This document shows, piece after piece, positions 47,888 to 60,200 of a stretch of DNA of 64,000 nt; position 1 is the first letter of the stretch, and each line of letters opens with the position of its first letter. The translations under genes were made by a program, and so were the position numbers. The notes beneath the pieces are model-generated. The model was not told the DNA's origin. It saw only the letters and a program-made list of their open reading frames with translations, and did no database searches. The stretch lies in the NCBI GenBank assembly GCA_033964015.1, contig CM066919.1, forward strand, positions 27,114,204 through 27,178,203, written 5' to 3'. The DNA is from Scolanthus callimorphus (lineage: Eukaryota > Cnidaria > Anthozoa > Actiniaria > Edwardsiidae).

Positions 47888-50800
47888 ATGGCCGATTCAG
47901 ACTCGGGCACGCATATTTCTGACACGACAGAAAGAATGGAGGAGGAAAATGAACTGAAGACTGAAGGTAACGTATTGCGGTCAGTGCGAGACGAATCCTC
48001 TCTAAGTTTACAAATTATCTAAGTATTGTTAGTTATTGTTTGAGATATTCTTTAATCTTTATTTTCTCCTACTGAAACTGTCTTCAAAGTCTACTTCTAA
48101 AATCTGTAGGACCTAAAACCAAGAAAATAAGCCTTCAAAATGAAGTTCTTTACCACACTTATGCTCAATTACTGTGCAAACGCAAAACTATAATTACAGC
48201 TCTTGTGCTAAAACTTCAATGATGTAATTATCATACCGAGCACTAGTTATTGGCGTAACATACATAAATAACTATGTTTCTGTAGAATTTCTACTACCGA
48301 TAATTGATAAGACCATAAACTTGCTAAGGTGTTAAATCGAGTTCACACTAATTCCGCGTTTATTGAAATATTTACAAGATAAGGTTTTGAAACGATTGTT
48401 CAAAATGTCGCAAGACAACATTGATGATAAAATGGTCCATTTCATAAACCGCACAAAATCAACGTTGTTTGTGTTCTTTCTTTCTTTCTTTTTTTGCTTT
48501 ATAAAATCCAGGAGTTTTAACAGTTTAATTTATGTCGCTAAAAGGAAAGCGTTTTTCTAAATGACAAAAGTGGGGAATTTCCTCAACTGACGTGCGTAGT
48601 AGGGATTAAAACACAAAGATCAATAGATGAAATGAAGGATGCCCTCTCCATAACAAGATTTCGTGATCACTTAAAACCTTCAATGAAATCTTAAAATAGA
48701 ACCTACGAAATCAAGAAATTGGCAACTGCTTTTATGTCTATCTAAACAACATTTTCAAGCGACAAGAGCCCTCCTTCCATTCCTAATTACAGCCTTTTAT
48801 ATCACCTCGGAACTTCTAACTTCACATTTTTAAATTGTCTCATTAGAACGGGCAGTTTATTTTAAATTGCATCCAGAAATATCATTTTTACAATGAAAGT
48901 GTTCGGCCGCGCCGTAAAACAGCTTGTTTTTCAATGCTCTCATGCATCTGTTTAACGATCTCAGCAGCATTTCCTCCTTACTTTACTAATGCTCACGAAA
49001 ATGTAATAAACAAACTGAGCAGAACAATATAAAATATATAGAATGGCATAAAGCCGCTACCATAAAATGTACGTTTTCACACAGTCAGCAATGTCTAGGG
49101 CCACTTAGAGATTTTCAGTTTCTTTTTATAGCAGACTCTATATTATTAAATCTTTAAGCTTTTTCGGAAGCGCAGTATATGTATGAAGCCTCTAGATAAG
49201 TTATTATTGCTCGATATGTTTTTTGATAAAAAAAGGTTTCATGTGATCATATGCATAAAACGCAGACGGAGATTTTGATACATTCGAGTTTCACGAGTAA
49301 ACCTTTATCTGTGGGGAAAACAGCTTTGAGATGTTTAGGAATTGAAAAACGAAGATAAAAAACATTTTCCATTGAGTGACTTCCCAGCTGGAATTACTTG
49401 AATAAACGGAAAGCTAACCCTATTAAGTTAATTATGTCACTATTCTATTCTAAATTAGACGTTTGAACTGTTCACGTTTTCAGTTTGTGGACTGTCTAAC
49501 AAGACGTGTGCATAACATGTTGAATGGTAACACCGTACTTTTTTCAATCGAAAATTTAGATGAATTTTACTGAAAAGCCAGGATATCATTACCAGAAAAG
49601 TCTTCTTGAGCCAGTTCGGCAGAGATAACCTCAATTGAAGAAATATTACAGATGCATGAATAACTGGGCGTGTGCGCAATTACCCCTGCCCATACTAATG
49701 CTTGTTGCTTTTTCAATTTTTCAATTTCAATTTTCTCTGCCGATATGGCAGCCGAAATAACGCAACCTTGCACGTTTAATAAAGTGAGGGCGCTCTTTCT
49801 GGCCCTGGTATTGGAGTATTTATTTTATCACTAATAAGTTTGATCATAGTTAGTAGAGGGGGTTTGATTTTTAGATATTGAAATTCACGTCTTCCCGTCA
49901 ATTCGAAATAGAGCTACTGAATCGAAAGAAATGACTCGATCTCATTTTCGAAAGAAATGACTCGATCTCATTTACTCATTACTCAATCTTTCGGATACCT
50001 TAAATTTGATAGAAATCTTCCCAAAGAAAAAAATGCTGTAAAGGATACATTCTTAATTTATTGAATAAACACGGTTAAAATTATCATTTTAGTGAAATGA
50101 AACAAGGACAATTTTGTATTACTGTTTCACCATGGTTGGCGTGTAACTCTGATATAGATTTACGAGGGAGTCATGTTATATGAGAGACCCATGCACGAAG
50201 TCATATCATATGAGAGACCCATGCATGAAGTCATATATCATACGAGAGACCCATGCACGAAGTCATATATCATATGGGAGACCCATGCATGAAGTCATAT
50301 ATCATATGGGAGACCCATGCATGAAGTCATATATCATATGAGAGACCCATGCATGAATATCATATGAGAACCTCCTAGTAAAGTCAGTCTGACAGGGGTG
50401 TTGTCACCCAAACATTTTCAGCCCAAAATATTAAAAAGAGATTATTTTTTCAATACTAAAAGTCCAGTACCCAACCCTTAGGAGATGGATTAATGTAAAT
50501 AAATATACAGTGGTGACTGGGAAAATGGATATTTTTCTAAAAGTACTATCTTCTTCCCATAAATACTTCTTTTTCTGTAGAACGACTAGAACCAATAACA
50601 GAGACGATCTCCTCAAACTCTTCGCTCTCCAAGCCCGCGAATGTGATGGACACCAAGGCGTCAAGAACCAGAGATCCAGAAGTCATCATAAGTAATAAAC
50701 CGGTCAGAAGAGAAGAAAAAGAGACAGTGGAAAGTCCGAGAACGTCAATTACCGAATCCCAAGTGACGGAGAGGACCGAAATGAGCCAATCAATCACGCG

Positions 50801-51743
50801 ACTCCCGATACGACACGAGGATCGTCCGATAGAAAATCGACCGCAAAGAAGCCATTCAAATGCAAAGCACCATTCCAGGGAAAATAGTCAAAGAACCAAT
50901 CATGTGACAGCTACTGCGCATGTGCACTCGGTGCCTCGGGTCTACCGGAAGTTGAATGGCGAGATCCCCCCAGGGAGGCAGGTGAGAAGGCAGAGGAGCC
51001 TCCCACCACATATTAATGAGCATAATGGCTTGCCACCTAGAACCCGTGGGGGGAGGGGGACAGCAATGCATCGGAGTCTGGAATCTCTTCACGCACCTTC
51101 GCATAGCGGAGTTCGTAATGCTTATGAATTCATGGAAGCGAATAGGCGATCGAATAAAAAGGCAAAAACAAAACAAGTAGACATAATGGACATTGAGTTA
51201 AACGACCGAGAAAGTGAAACAGACAGCAATAATAATGAAACTGACAACGCCTCCTGGGCTCCTACCGGAATATACGCCGTCTTTATCATTACATTATGGA
51301 CCGCAGTGTTAAAATTAATGGACAGTATCGGGAAAAACGGACCGGTTATTTGCACCGAGGGAGAGGAAGTGAGATTATGGATCTGCGCCGGCTGTTTATC
51401 TCTAGTTTACTGCTTAGCGGAACTCTTCTGGAAGCGAAAGGGACTAACGAAGGCACTATTTGGCGCGATCTTAGTATTTGCATACATGATAGTAGGTCAT
51501 ACTGAACCGCTGTCTTGTAGATTGGGTGAGAGTAAAGTAGATGAAATCAGCAAATGGCAGGCTGCAACGAACTTCTTTTTCGGCGCTTTGCTTGGCGCGT
51601 ATGTCTACCAAGACATCGTGCAATCGATACGCGATCGGCGGGCGTCCGGAGGTCGCGAAAGGCGGCGACAGAGACGCAAACAAGACGACGATTCCAGCGA
51701 GGATAACGGCGAACCGATGCGGCGAGTTTATCGCATTGTGTGA
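47888..51743 (+). CDS. Predicted four-TM membrane protein with long basic N-terminus, two exons (413 aa)
   Basis: The coding segments 47888-47966 and 50581-51743 join in phase 1 across a 2.6-kb GT-AG intron. The first exon encodes an acidic start (MADSDSGTHISDTTERMEEE). Residues about 50-250 are rich in Arg, Ser and Glu, with no hydrophobic segment, and probably disordered. Four hydrophobic segments follow: about 254-271 (IYAVFIITLWTAVLKLM), 293-309 (WICAGCLSLVYCLAELF), 315-332 (ALFGAILVFAYMIVG) and 353-372 (NFFFGALLGAYVYQDIV). The tail is strongly basic then acidic (RRQRRKQDDDSSEDNGE). Conserved-looking Cys residues lie in the first loop and at segment 2. I do not recognise the family. The tail arrangement would fit an integral membrane protein with cytosolic ends, which is inference. 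Confidence 0.8.
50168..50368. repeat. Tandem repeat of about 34 bp in the intron of the four-TM gene
   Basis: Six to seven copies of CATATGAGAGACCCATGCAC followed by GAAGTCATAT, with ATGCAC/ATGCAT variants, ending about 210 bases before exon 2. Confidence 0.85.
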
Positions 51744-52204
51744 TTGCGCAGAATATAGTCGCCAGATAAATGTTCTAATTAATGGGTGTCATATTTTTAG
51801 TAATCGTTGTTTTAAAAAGGCCTATAGTAAAAGCATTGATATCGATTATCCAAATACTCTTCACATTTGCCGTGACGATGGCATTATTTTTAAACTGAGC
51901 GTGACTGGAATTACTTATCATGACGAGAAATCAACAGATTTGAATATTCTAGCCAGACTGGACTAGTTGAGCGCGTTGGGATTTTTAATACGATGAGAAA
52001 TATTGCGTTATAGTTATATTTAAATATTGTGTACTTTGAATGAGCGATGCGCATCATCCCAACACACAAACAGGTAGTGCGCACTCTTTCATTCGTGCGC
52101 TCACTATACGGTGAAAGTTTTCTCTTTCTTTATAGATGTTCGCGATATCTAGAGGCGTTTAAAAAATACCTAACATAAGCACAGCATCCCCACAAATGGT
52201 GTGC
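51744..52204. other. 3' flank of the four-TM gene
   Basis: Presumed 3' UTR and intergenic sequence. I see no clear polyadenylation signal close to the stop codon and no further gene. Confidence 0.35.
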
Positions 52205-52305
52205 CAGTACTAAAGGTTCATAAATGTTCATAAAGGTTCATAAAGGTTCATAAAGGGTCATAAAGGGTCATAACGGTTCATAAAGGGTCATAACGGTTCA
52301 TAAAT
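52205..52305. repeat. 11-bp tandem repeat (TTCATAAAGGG)
   Basis: About nine copies of an 11-bp unit, GGTTCATAAAG with GGGTCATAA and ACGG variants. Confidence 0.85.
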
Positions 52306-52552
52306 GATTCGGAATGTTGTAATCCTAATCCCAAAACAAAATGTCACAATCGTACCAGAAGCTGACCACTCAACTTGCGCTAATATATAAGTGAGCAAGA
52401 AGGAGAGGAAGGATTGAACTGATTAACTAAATAAGGCAGGCTTATCTTTATAACTACTAATGTACATGGTATAAAACTAGTGAGGGACTGATATTGAGGT
52501 CATGTCCCTCGCAGTAACCATACAAGCATCTCCTATAGGTGTTCATGTATCG

Positions 52553-52724
52553 CAGGGGTGTAGCCAGGATTTGAGAGGGGGGGGGGGGGGGTCCACATCT
52601 GTAGAAATGTATGGTGACCCTTACCAGCTTTCCAATTTTTCTTAATGCTTACTGTATTTTTCTTTGAAAAAAAAGGTGACACAGACACCACCCCCCCCCC
52701 CCCCCCCCCCCCAGCTACGCCCCT
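52553..52724. mobile_element. 172-bp MITE with CAGGGG ends and opposed G and C tracts
   Basis: The left end CAGGGGTGTAGCCAGGATTT is followed by a G14 run. The right end is a C20+ run, then AGCTACGCCCCTG. CAGGGG-type ends resemble hAT elements. The flanks (GTATCG and TATCTG) only partly match, so the target duplication is unclear. Confidence 0.7.
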
Positions 52725-52874
52725 GTATCTGCTGCAAAGGCAGGTGGTACCATAGTCAACTTTTCAAACACAAATCATGACTAAGAGTTATATCAAAAGA
52801 AAATAGAGCCCTGGATATCATAGCCAACATAATTGTGATTTTCCTACACATTTTTATAAATATAAATAAGAAAT

Positions 52875-53440
52875 AGTGTCCCTCAAGGCTGAAATTTTAA
52901 TGGCTTATTTGTTCACCTATTCAAAATAAGGAAGAATGCTGCTTATTTGATGTTGATAGCTCTCTTGGTTCAAGAGATATTCAAGATTGTTTACTTATGC
53001 AAATTAGCAAAAAATGATGTCACAAAGAGAATGGTACTCAAGAAGCTAATAATGTTTTGTCTATAATTCCATTTGGGATAGGCTGGATTCACTTCAAACT
53101 TGATAATAACAAAGAAGAACCAAGACCTCAGACATCCATATGCTAATGAGTGTTACCATGGTAACAAGTTTCGCTCTAGAAGTGATTCCTGAAAAAATAG
53201 GTAAAATCAGTTATGAAAGTCTTAAAACTTTTTTTTGCCAACACAACTCATAGTATTTTGGCAAAGTTTTGTAACAACAACAACAACAAGGCCTAGTGTC
53301 AATAGTGTTACCATGGAAATGGTAATAAACATGTCAGAGGTTGTGGTTTTGGTCCTTCTTTGTTATTACCAAGTTTTACGTGAATCTAACTATCCCAACT
53401 ATCAAATAAGCCATTAAAATGTCAGCCTTGAGGAGCACTT
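52875..53440. repeat. Foldback element of about 560 bp
   Basis: CTCAAGGCTGAAATTTTAAT near 52882 is inverted near 53412-53432 (ATTAAAATGTCAGCCTTGAG). Inner blocks (GTGTTACCATGG in both orientations) are also inverted. The short plus frame at 53235-53417 is part of it. Confidence 0.7.
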
Positions 53441-53941
53441 TAAACACAGCCGGAAAACTTTAGATGGAACCTCCCTTGATGTCAGGGATTACTCCCCCTA
53501 CACTGAAGTGAAATGAAATGGCTACCCAGCAGGGATAAAGTTAGTTAGCAGATTTCAAATGAAATATTGTACAGAGATTTAATATCAAACAATCAAATTA
53601 TCATTGCATGTGTACACTTACTTCTGTAAGTTTGCTTGCACAAAGCCAGATTTTCCAACTGAAATGTAAAGAATGTACAGGGTAATGTACTTTATTTTGT
53701 AGAACAAAATAAATCACAACTTAGATTTTCTTTTCAGAAGGACTTTCATATGTTTTCTGTAAACTCAGTCCACCCAAATCAGTCATCCTCACTTCAAACT
53801 TGGATGGCAGAATGGTTTTCAAAATGGGGGGGCTCATTAGTAAGATTGTATAGCAAGGTGGGGGAGTAAATTTAGTGAAAATGTATGAAAACTTGGCAAA
53901 ATGTGGGGGGCTAAAGCCCCCTACCCCCTCAGCTCTGCCGT

Positions 53942-54098
53942 TAGCCTGCTTGCAGGCGGTACTGAGTGTTTTTATCGCGGAAAACCTGGTCCGTTCGATG
54001 ATCAGGCGCCATCTTGGAAATTTTCCCGGGGACCGGGAAAATCGAACGGGCCGGGTTTTCCGCGATAAAAACACTCAGTACCACCTGCAAGCAGGCTA
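53942..54098. mobile_element. 157-bp palindromic MITE, relative of 30924-31164
   Basis: It has the same ends (TAGCCTGCTTGCAGGCGGTA and its inverse) and inner words (GGCGCCATCTTGG in the left arm) as the 241-bp element, with a shorter centre. The flanking direct repeat CTCTGCCGT (53933-53941 and 54099-54107) shows a real insertion. Confidence 0.9.
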
Positions 54099-54365
54099 CT
54101 CTGCCGTCCCTGAAAATCTGTTCTGTCATCCATGTCAGTGCAATAGTCCAGTTTTGAATACCATCAAGTCTGAAACATTTTCTCAAGTGTGTCTATTGTC
54201 TCAATTCAAGATTCACCAGTTTCTCATTGGTATTCGCAACTTTTCCTACTTCAAACTAAGGCTCCCACTGTAATTATGCACAGTTGATGCCTATTCAGTG
54301 GTTGAGCGGAGAATTGGAAACTGGACTATTCTCTCCCTCAACTTGTCTCCCAACAGCCTTGCAAT

Positions 54366-54620
54366 GGGTAATTCCAGAAAATATATGTACCCCCACCACA
54401 GGCGGCACTAGTTTTTGCCTGCCCCCCCCCCCCCCCCCCATGCATCCAGAATTTCCTAAATTGCTCACCCCCCATGCATATAGAATTCTCGAGAGGTTAA
54501 CCCTAGCTTCCAGCTTCAAAAACCCCCCATGCAGGCACAATCCCGAGCTTGAAACCCCCTCCCATTAAGAATTTCCAAATGCCACCTGTCCCTGGGGTAC
54601 ATATATTTTCTGGAATTGGC
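54366..54620. mobile_element. 255-bp TIR MITE with C tract
   Basis: GTAATTCCAGAAAATATATG, then TACCCC, is inverted at the right (GGGGTAC, then ATATATTTTCTGGAATT). The middle holds a C18 tract and ACCCCCCATGCA words. No coding sequence; the overlapping frames on both strands are by-products. Confidence 0.75.
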
Positions 54621-54820
54621 CACTGTTTCAAAGTATGTCACAGCAATCATTACACAAAGTAATGGTTACAGCAACTCCTCTCAGTCCATTGCAGAGATAT
54701 TTACACACTGAAACACTGTTTTAAGGTCACTGCAAGGGGGGGGGGGGGGGGGGGGTGGGAGGATTCAAGTCAATGTACCATTTTGGCATACCGTATTTAC
54801 CCATGTATAATGCGCACTTT

Positions 54821-55495
54821 CACCGTGGGCTGGGAGGGAATCAAAATCACCGGTTTTAACGGGATTTTGAATAACTTTCGACAAGTTTGCCCAATGAATT
54901 TTATATTTGGCATGTGGATAGAACTCAATAAGAGGAAAAAAATGTTCTTTCTGAAATTTTCAAATTAACGGTTTTTGGCGGGGAAATGACGTCATCAAAA
55001 TTTGACTCAATTTAAAACAGCGTTTTATGATTATTTTGAACATACAACATGAAAGACCACCTGATTTAATGAGCAAATCCGAAAACAAAATAAAAAAATC
55101 ACTTTCCAATCAAAAGTTATGAACTTCTGAAGTTTGAATTTCGCGCCATTTTTGAACACAAAAGAGCCGAAAATTCAAACTTCAAAAGTTCATAACTTTT
55201 GATTGGAAAGTGATTTTTTGATTATTTTTTCGGATCTGCTCATTAAACCAGGTAGTTTTTCATGTTGTATGTTCAAAATAATCATAAAAGGCTGTTTTAA
55301 AGTAAGTCAAATTTTGATGACGTCATTTTCCCACCAAAAACCGTTAATTTGAAAATTTCAAAAAGAACATTTTTTCCTCTTATTGATTTCTATCCACATG
55401 CCAAATATAAAATTTATTGGACAAACTTGTCGAAAGTTATTCAAAATCCCGTTAAAACCGGTGATTTTGATTCCCTCCCAGCCCACGGTGTTTTT
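54821..55495. repeat. Large foldback nested in the 1.35-kb element
   Basis: CACCGTGGGCTGGGAGGGAA at the left is inverted at the right (TTCCCTCCCAGCCCACGGTG). Complementarity continues almost to the centre near 55160, so a transcript would form a hairpin of over 300 base pairs. Confidence 0.88.
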
Positions 55496-55636
55496 TCAGT
55501 CCAAAATGAGCCTCAAAAATGTGATGCGTATTATACACGGAACATCGCTTTTGGGAATTTGCATAACAACAAATACAAAAGATCCTTTACAAATTAGCTG
55601 ATTCATGGTTGTGTGGTTCGGTTCCAATAATAAAGC

Positions 55637-55839
55637 TAGGATTTCAATCCTAGCAGGCGTTTACAGGGTGATTTTATTGCAAAAATCTCGGAGTTCGTAG
55701 TCGCGAGCGCCATTTTGGATTTTGTGACTCAGCCCAGGACGCACGTCCAAAATCCAAGATGGCGCTCGTCGGCACTCGCGACTACGAACTCCGGGATTTT
55801 TGAGATAAAATCACCCTGTAAACGCCTGCTAGAAGGCTA
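55637..55839. mobile_element. Palindromic MITE with TAGCAGGCG core, nested
   Basis: TAGCAGGCGTTTACAGGGTG at 55651 is inverted at 55812-55831. The right end extends to AGAAGGCTA. Both arms carry a GCGCCATTTTGGATTTT or AAAATCCAAGATGGCGC block, as in the TAGCCTGC family at 30924 and 53942. It interrupts the 1.35-kb element. Confidence 0.75.
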
Positions 55840-56228
55840 CAATGCATATAAATATTAGTACAACTATTTAAATTTTGCGTGAAATCACTTGTGGCACAAG
55901 ATTTCTCTCAAACAAACAATTAAAATGAAGAAACCGTCGGAAAATTTCACTCATCTGTCCATGGCGAGTAAGCTTAAGTACATTAAATCAAGAGAGAATT
56001 GCGTTTGTTTGTTGATGATTTTTACCCAAGTCTTATGGTTGTTGGAGGTTCGAAGTTTATTTTCACATTCTATTGTCAAACTCAAAATTGGGGTGCGTAT
56101 TATACACAGGTGCGCACTATACATGGGTAAATACGGTAATAGTTGATTTAATAATAAGACCTCAAGCCCGAAAGGACTATGCCCCCCCCCCCCCCTCCAG
56201 GTCCAGGAAGGTCAGTCCAGGCGAGTTG

Positions 56229-56523
56229 CAGGGGCAGATCCAGGATTTAAAAAAGGGGGGTGGATAGGAGGAAGCGGATCAGTTTTTTAAGGGGAGGGGC
56301 TTGGAGTGCGGACATAAAATGCTCTTACAAAAATGTCCTGACATCATGCAACAGTTTGCTGTATCCCGCCCCTCTAAACTATCTAAAACATGAGCTTGAG
56401 ACTTTATTTATTATATTATTTAAAACAAAAAGATGGACTTCTACTTTTTTTACTCAAAAAGGTGGGGTGGATATCCACCCAATTCATCCCCCCCCCCCCC
56501 CCCCCCGCTTGTATCCGCCCCTG
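56229..56523. mobile_element. 295-bp CAGGGG-ended MITE with G and C tracts
   Basis: The left end CAGGGGCAGATCCAGGATTT is followed by AAAAAAGGGGGG. The right end is a C18 tract, then GCTTGTATCCGCCCCTG. GAGTTG occurs next to both ends. The ends resemble hAT MITEs and the 52553-52724 element. Confidence 0.7.
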
Positions 56524-57289
56524 AGTTGGCTGCCTTTGTCCAGCTTTGTCTGAGTGAATATCGTCCACTTCTATCTATTCTTCATCCCTACCTTTACACA
56601 TTTGTTTGAGGGTGTCTCAACTGACCATTTTGCGGGTTCCTTTTCACTCTCGTTCACGTTTAGCAGAGCGCAGAAGCCACCGAGGCCGAGAGGTTTGCCA
56701 TGCAGGCTGAGAGTGCATGTCCTTGCATCTTTCAAAACAGCGACTAGTTCCTCTCTTTTTCCTCCTCGTCAAATCTTCAACTCATTTAGAATCAACCCAC
56801 TACTGCATTTTTGGCATAACGGTTCGGGAAGTTCGTTAAAATAATTGACTCATTTCTGGTTGCCGCCGCCGGACGGATGGATGTTTATGTACAAGAAATC
56901 GAAGAAATACAAGGCGTTCCGCGTTTTATGTTGAGGCGGGAAACGGAAGTATGCTCACCAGTCTCCCTCGATCGCGGTCTTCGCGCGTGAAATAAAACCG
57001 CATCAGATTCATTGAGAGCTGTTGACGATTTGAGTCGGTTCGTGTGCCCGCTGGAGTGGAAATCTTGATGACTTACAAACAAAACTTTCATTGAATATCA
57101 TCACGAGCTCATTCAAAGTCAGCGTCACGCAAAATAGCAGAGATTTTTCCCGAGCTCGGCGATGTTTCGAACCGAACGACGTTTGATGGAACGTTCGATT
57201 TCAATGTGTGGAGTGAAATGTAGACGACATTGTTGATTTACAAGGACTGGGCTCCCATCTGGGCGATAAACGGCTTTAAAGCTTTCCAC
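56524..57289. promoter_or_regulatory. Upstream region of the RSKR-like kinase
   Basis: Non-coding sequence that should include the kinase promoter and 5' UTR. A minus-strand open stretch near 56590-56770 (reading ARTCTLSLHGKPLGLGGFC) looks coding-like but has no start codon or partner exon that I can join, so I do not annotate it as a gene. Confidence 0.35.
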
Positions 57290-60200
57290 ATGGGGAACAC
57301 ACAGCCTAAACCTGCAACAGACACGAGCTCTAAGGGAAGGAAAAGGCCACACAGTATTCACGTTGATCGTGCTGATAAATTTTCTAACGGCAATGAATCG
57401 GAGCTACGTAGAAGCGCGAGTCAGCATTCATTCAGACGGCGGTATAACGAATCTGGAAACTACTCCTACAAAACCCCATGGCCTGCTCCTATGAGCGAAG
57501 TTGTATTTTGGCCAGAATATGACTCAAAGCCTCCGGTAAAATTCACCGATTTTGAGGTAGGTAAGATCGCATTTTGACCCATTTAGCATGTGAAGTATGA
57601 AGTGTAAGATACATATTAGCTACAGCGATAAAGCCCTAACAAGGGAAAACAGGTTCTTTGAGTCAAGCACCCTACCATGACATGTTTTTGTTATTGTTTA
57701 TTTTTCATTTTATTGTGCTCATTTCATCCTTATAGAATGCATTAGCGATGCAGAAAAAAATAATATGAAGTCTTTTTGTCTGGCATATTGTTCAGATAGG
57801 ATGAAGCTTATTCACAACACAACTTATTCATGTTCACAAGTCGGCACCGATTAAATTTATTTTACCCATCAATTTCCGCGATGAAGAATTTAATTAAAAT
57901 TTGCTCTGGGTTTTATATTTCCTGTTCTTTCTTTCTGGCGCTTAGATAAAATGCTCTCGAAGTTTTATGAGGTCTAATATTATATTTAAGCTACGACTTG
58001 CTTCCTGGTATGGCATATAAGCTTTATAGTTGACTCCTTTATTAACACACAAGAAACATGGAATTTGCGAAAGGAAATTTACTCATTTCCTATACTATAC
58101 GTCAGTGCATGGGGTTTATTTAGATTTCAGAATATTACTTTTATCACAAAAGAATAAAATACTGGCCTTTCTTATGGAGATAGTACATGCATGCACATTT
58201 GTAATCAGATAATCTATGAATTTAGGAACAGTTGACTCCATACAGATTTACCTGTTTCATCAAAGATAAAGTGAAACTGAAGCTCGGTATAATTTCGTTT
58301 TGTTTATTATTTTTTTCGTGATATCGACATAGGATACAGTGTACATTTGTGATTTCAATTTTAAAAATTATTTCGGCAGGAGGGAAAATTAATATGGATT
58401 TGTGGTTGGAAATTAAATCATGTGGTTTCCTCTGCACATAAATTAAATTTGTTTACTAAGACATTTAAGCCTAAACTCTCAAAAGCTTATTTACAAGTTC
58501 TTTACATTCAAATCATTAATAAAATAAGGGGTTGCGAGTAAATATTGTCCACTTTCGAAACCAACAACAACCAACCAATAACGAATGTTTGTAATAAAAT
58601 TGAATTGAATTGAATTGAACTTTTAGAAATAATGAATTCAAAATTTAAACTTCTATGAATTTTGTAAAAAACAAAAAAAACAAAAAAAAACCCATGGCCA
58701 AAACATGTATCATACCCACTGAATGAATAATTTAAGATCTAATAAAAAAAAATAAGGCAAAATTTTACTGTCTGAAAAATGGTATGTACCTAAGTTTAAG
58801 TTTCCAGGCAGATACACCAACCAGGCACTGCAATCAACTTTTTTGTGCTACTACATGCCCCTTGTGTTCTTTTGTCATGCTATTATAGGTATTTTAAAAC
58901 AGTAATTATTTGCCAGGTTTTCAAAACTCCAGCAGGTCTCACAGACCACCTTTAATCAACACCTTTTTAAGGGTGTTTTGATTGATATTATTTTGTAAAT
59001 TATTGTCCCTATCACTGGCAGGGCTTCAAGTTAATAATATCAAGAGTTGCCACCTGGCAGCCACTTTCCACACCCTGGTTATCAAAATCATTGTTATTTA
59101 GTTGCAATTTCTCTGGATGGGACAGGTGCTGGCATCACTAGTTTTTTCCAAACATTTGTACATAGCATATAGGATTCTGAAAAGCATGCATCAAGGTTTA
59201 AAAAGTTCTTCAGAGAAATTTTACACAATTCCAGTGCATCATTCTTGAGCCATGCTCATTTAAGAGAATAATCACTTGTTGCAACAGTCACTTGTTGATC
59301 GCAGATAGTTATATGAATAATTCATGAATCATACCCTAGATTTTGCTGTTTTCAGATGAAGTTTACTTTAGTCCTATTTTGTGGATCATCCTTGTGCCTC
59401 CCAGGTTTCTTGCTATTGGGGTGCATCACAGGATAACTTTGAATGTTAGGTCACAACAAAGGATCATAATTTTGTTCATGTGCAACTAGCTTGTCATAAT
59501 TTCAAGCCTTGAAATTTATTTATTCCAGATTCTAGCAACAATTGGAAAAGGTGCTTTTGGGCATGTGAGTATTAGTTGATCCTGTAACTGTTGATTGTTA
59601 TTGCAAAGGGTATTTGACTAAATCATACTTGCCTTGAAACTACAAAAGTTGAAATATGACAATATTTCTTGCCCATAAGATTATGTTCATTATTATTCAA
59701 TATGTACAGTAATTACAGGGTACCAACCCTGGACATTAAAGAGCTCAATCATACCTTATTTCCAATTGGCCATATATGCACAAGAGGTGAAGACTTGTGT
59801 TAAATGTGGCTGGTCAAAATGTCTGGTCAGATAGAGTTGACTGGTCAATTTGGGCCATTCTATTTTTTAGCTGCACCCCCTAGAAATTCTAGTAACCCCC
59901 TCAGAAATTCTTGCTCTACCTCCCTCAGAAATACCTATGGAAGAGCCTTTTTTGGATTGCACCCCCTCAAAAAAAAAACACAGAAGAGGCTTTTTTATTA
60001 CGCCCCCCTTGGAAAAACTACAGAAGAGCCTTTTTTCAGCTTGACCCCCAGCCCTTGACTTTTTCAGACTTCAGACTTTTTTATTCTTACATTGAAATAT
60101 TAGTTACAGGAGTGGCTGATCCGCAAATAGGCTAACTAATCGAGGCAGACCAGCCTTATCAGGGTTTTTTAATACATATATTGTGTATCAGGGTTTTTGT

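Larger units (their letters stand above)
54791..56136. mobile_element. 1.35-kb TA-flanked TIR element containing two further inverted repeats
   Basis: CCGTATTTACCCATGTATAA, then TGCGCAC, is inverted at the right (GTGCGCAC, then TATACATGGGTAAATACGG). TA flanks both ends (54789-54790 and 56137-56138), a Tc1/mariner-type signature. Inside lie a large foldback (54821-55495, arms of about 330 bases) and a palindrome (55637-55839). Small plus frames near 55349-55601 belong to the foldback. Confidence 0.88.

Noticed and set aside
53721..54273. Frames of 81-132 codons on both strands around 54 kb
   Set aside because: They run through a palindromic MITE and appear on both strands because the sequence is self-complementary. 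Similar frames at 30839-31394 have the same cause.
56554..56844. 96-codon plus-strand frame upstream of the kinase, and its antisense coding-like stretch
   Set aside because: The plus frame has no family match. The antisense stretch lacks a start codon and joins no exon, so neither is supported.
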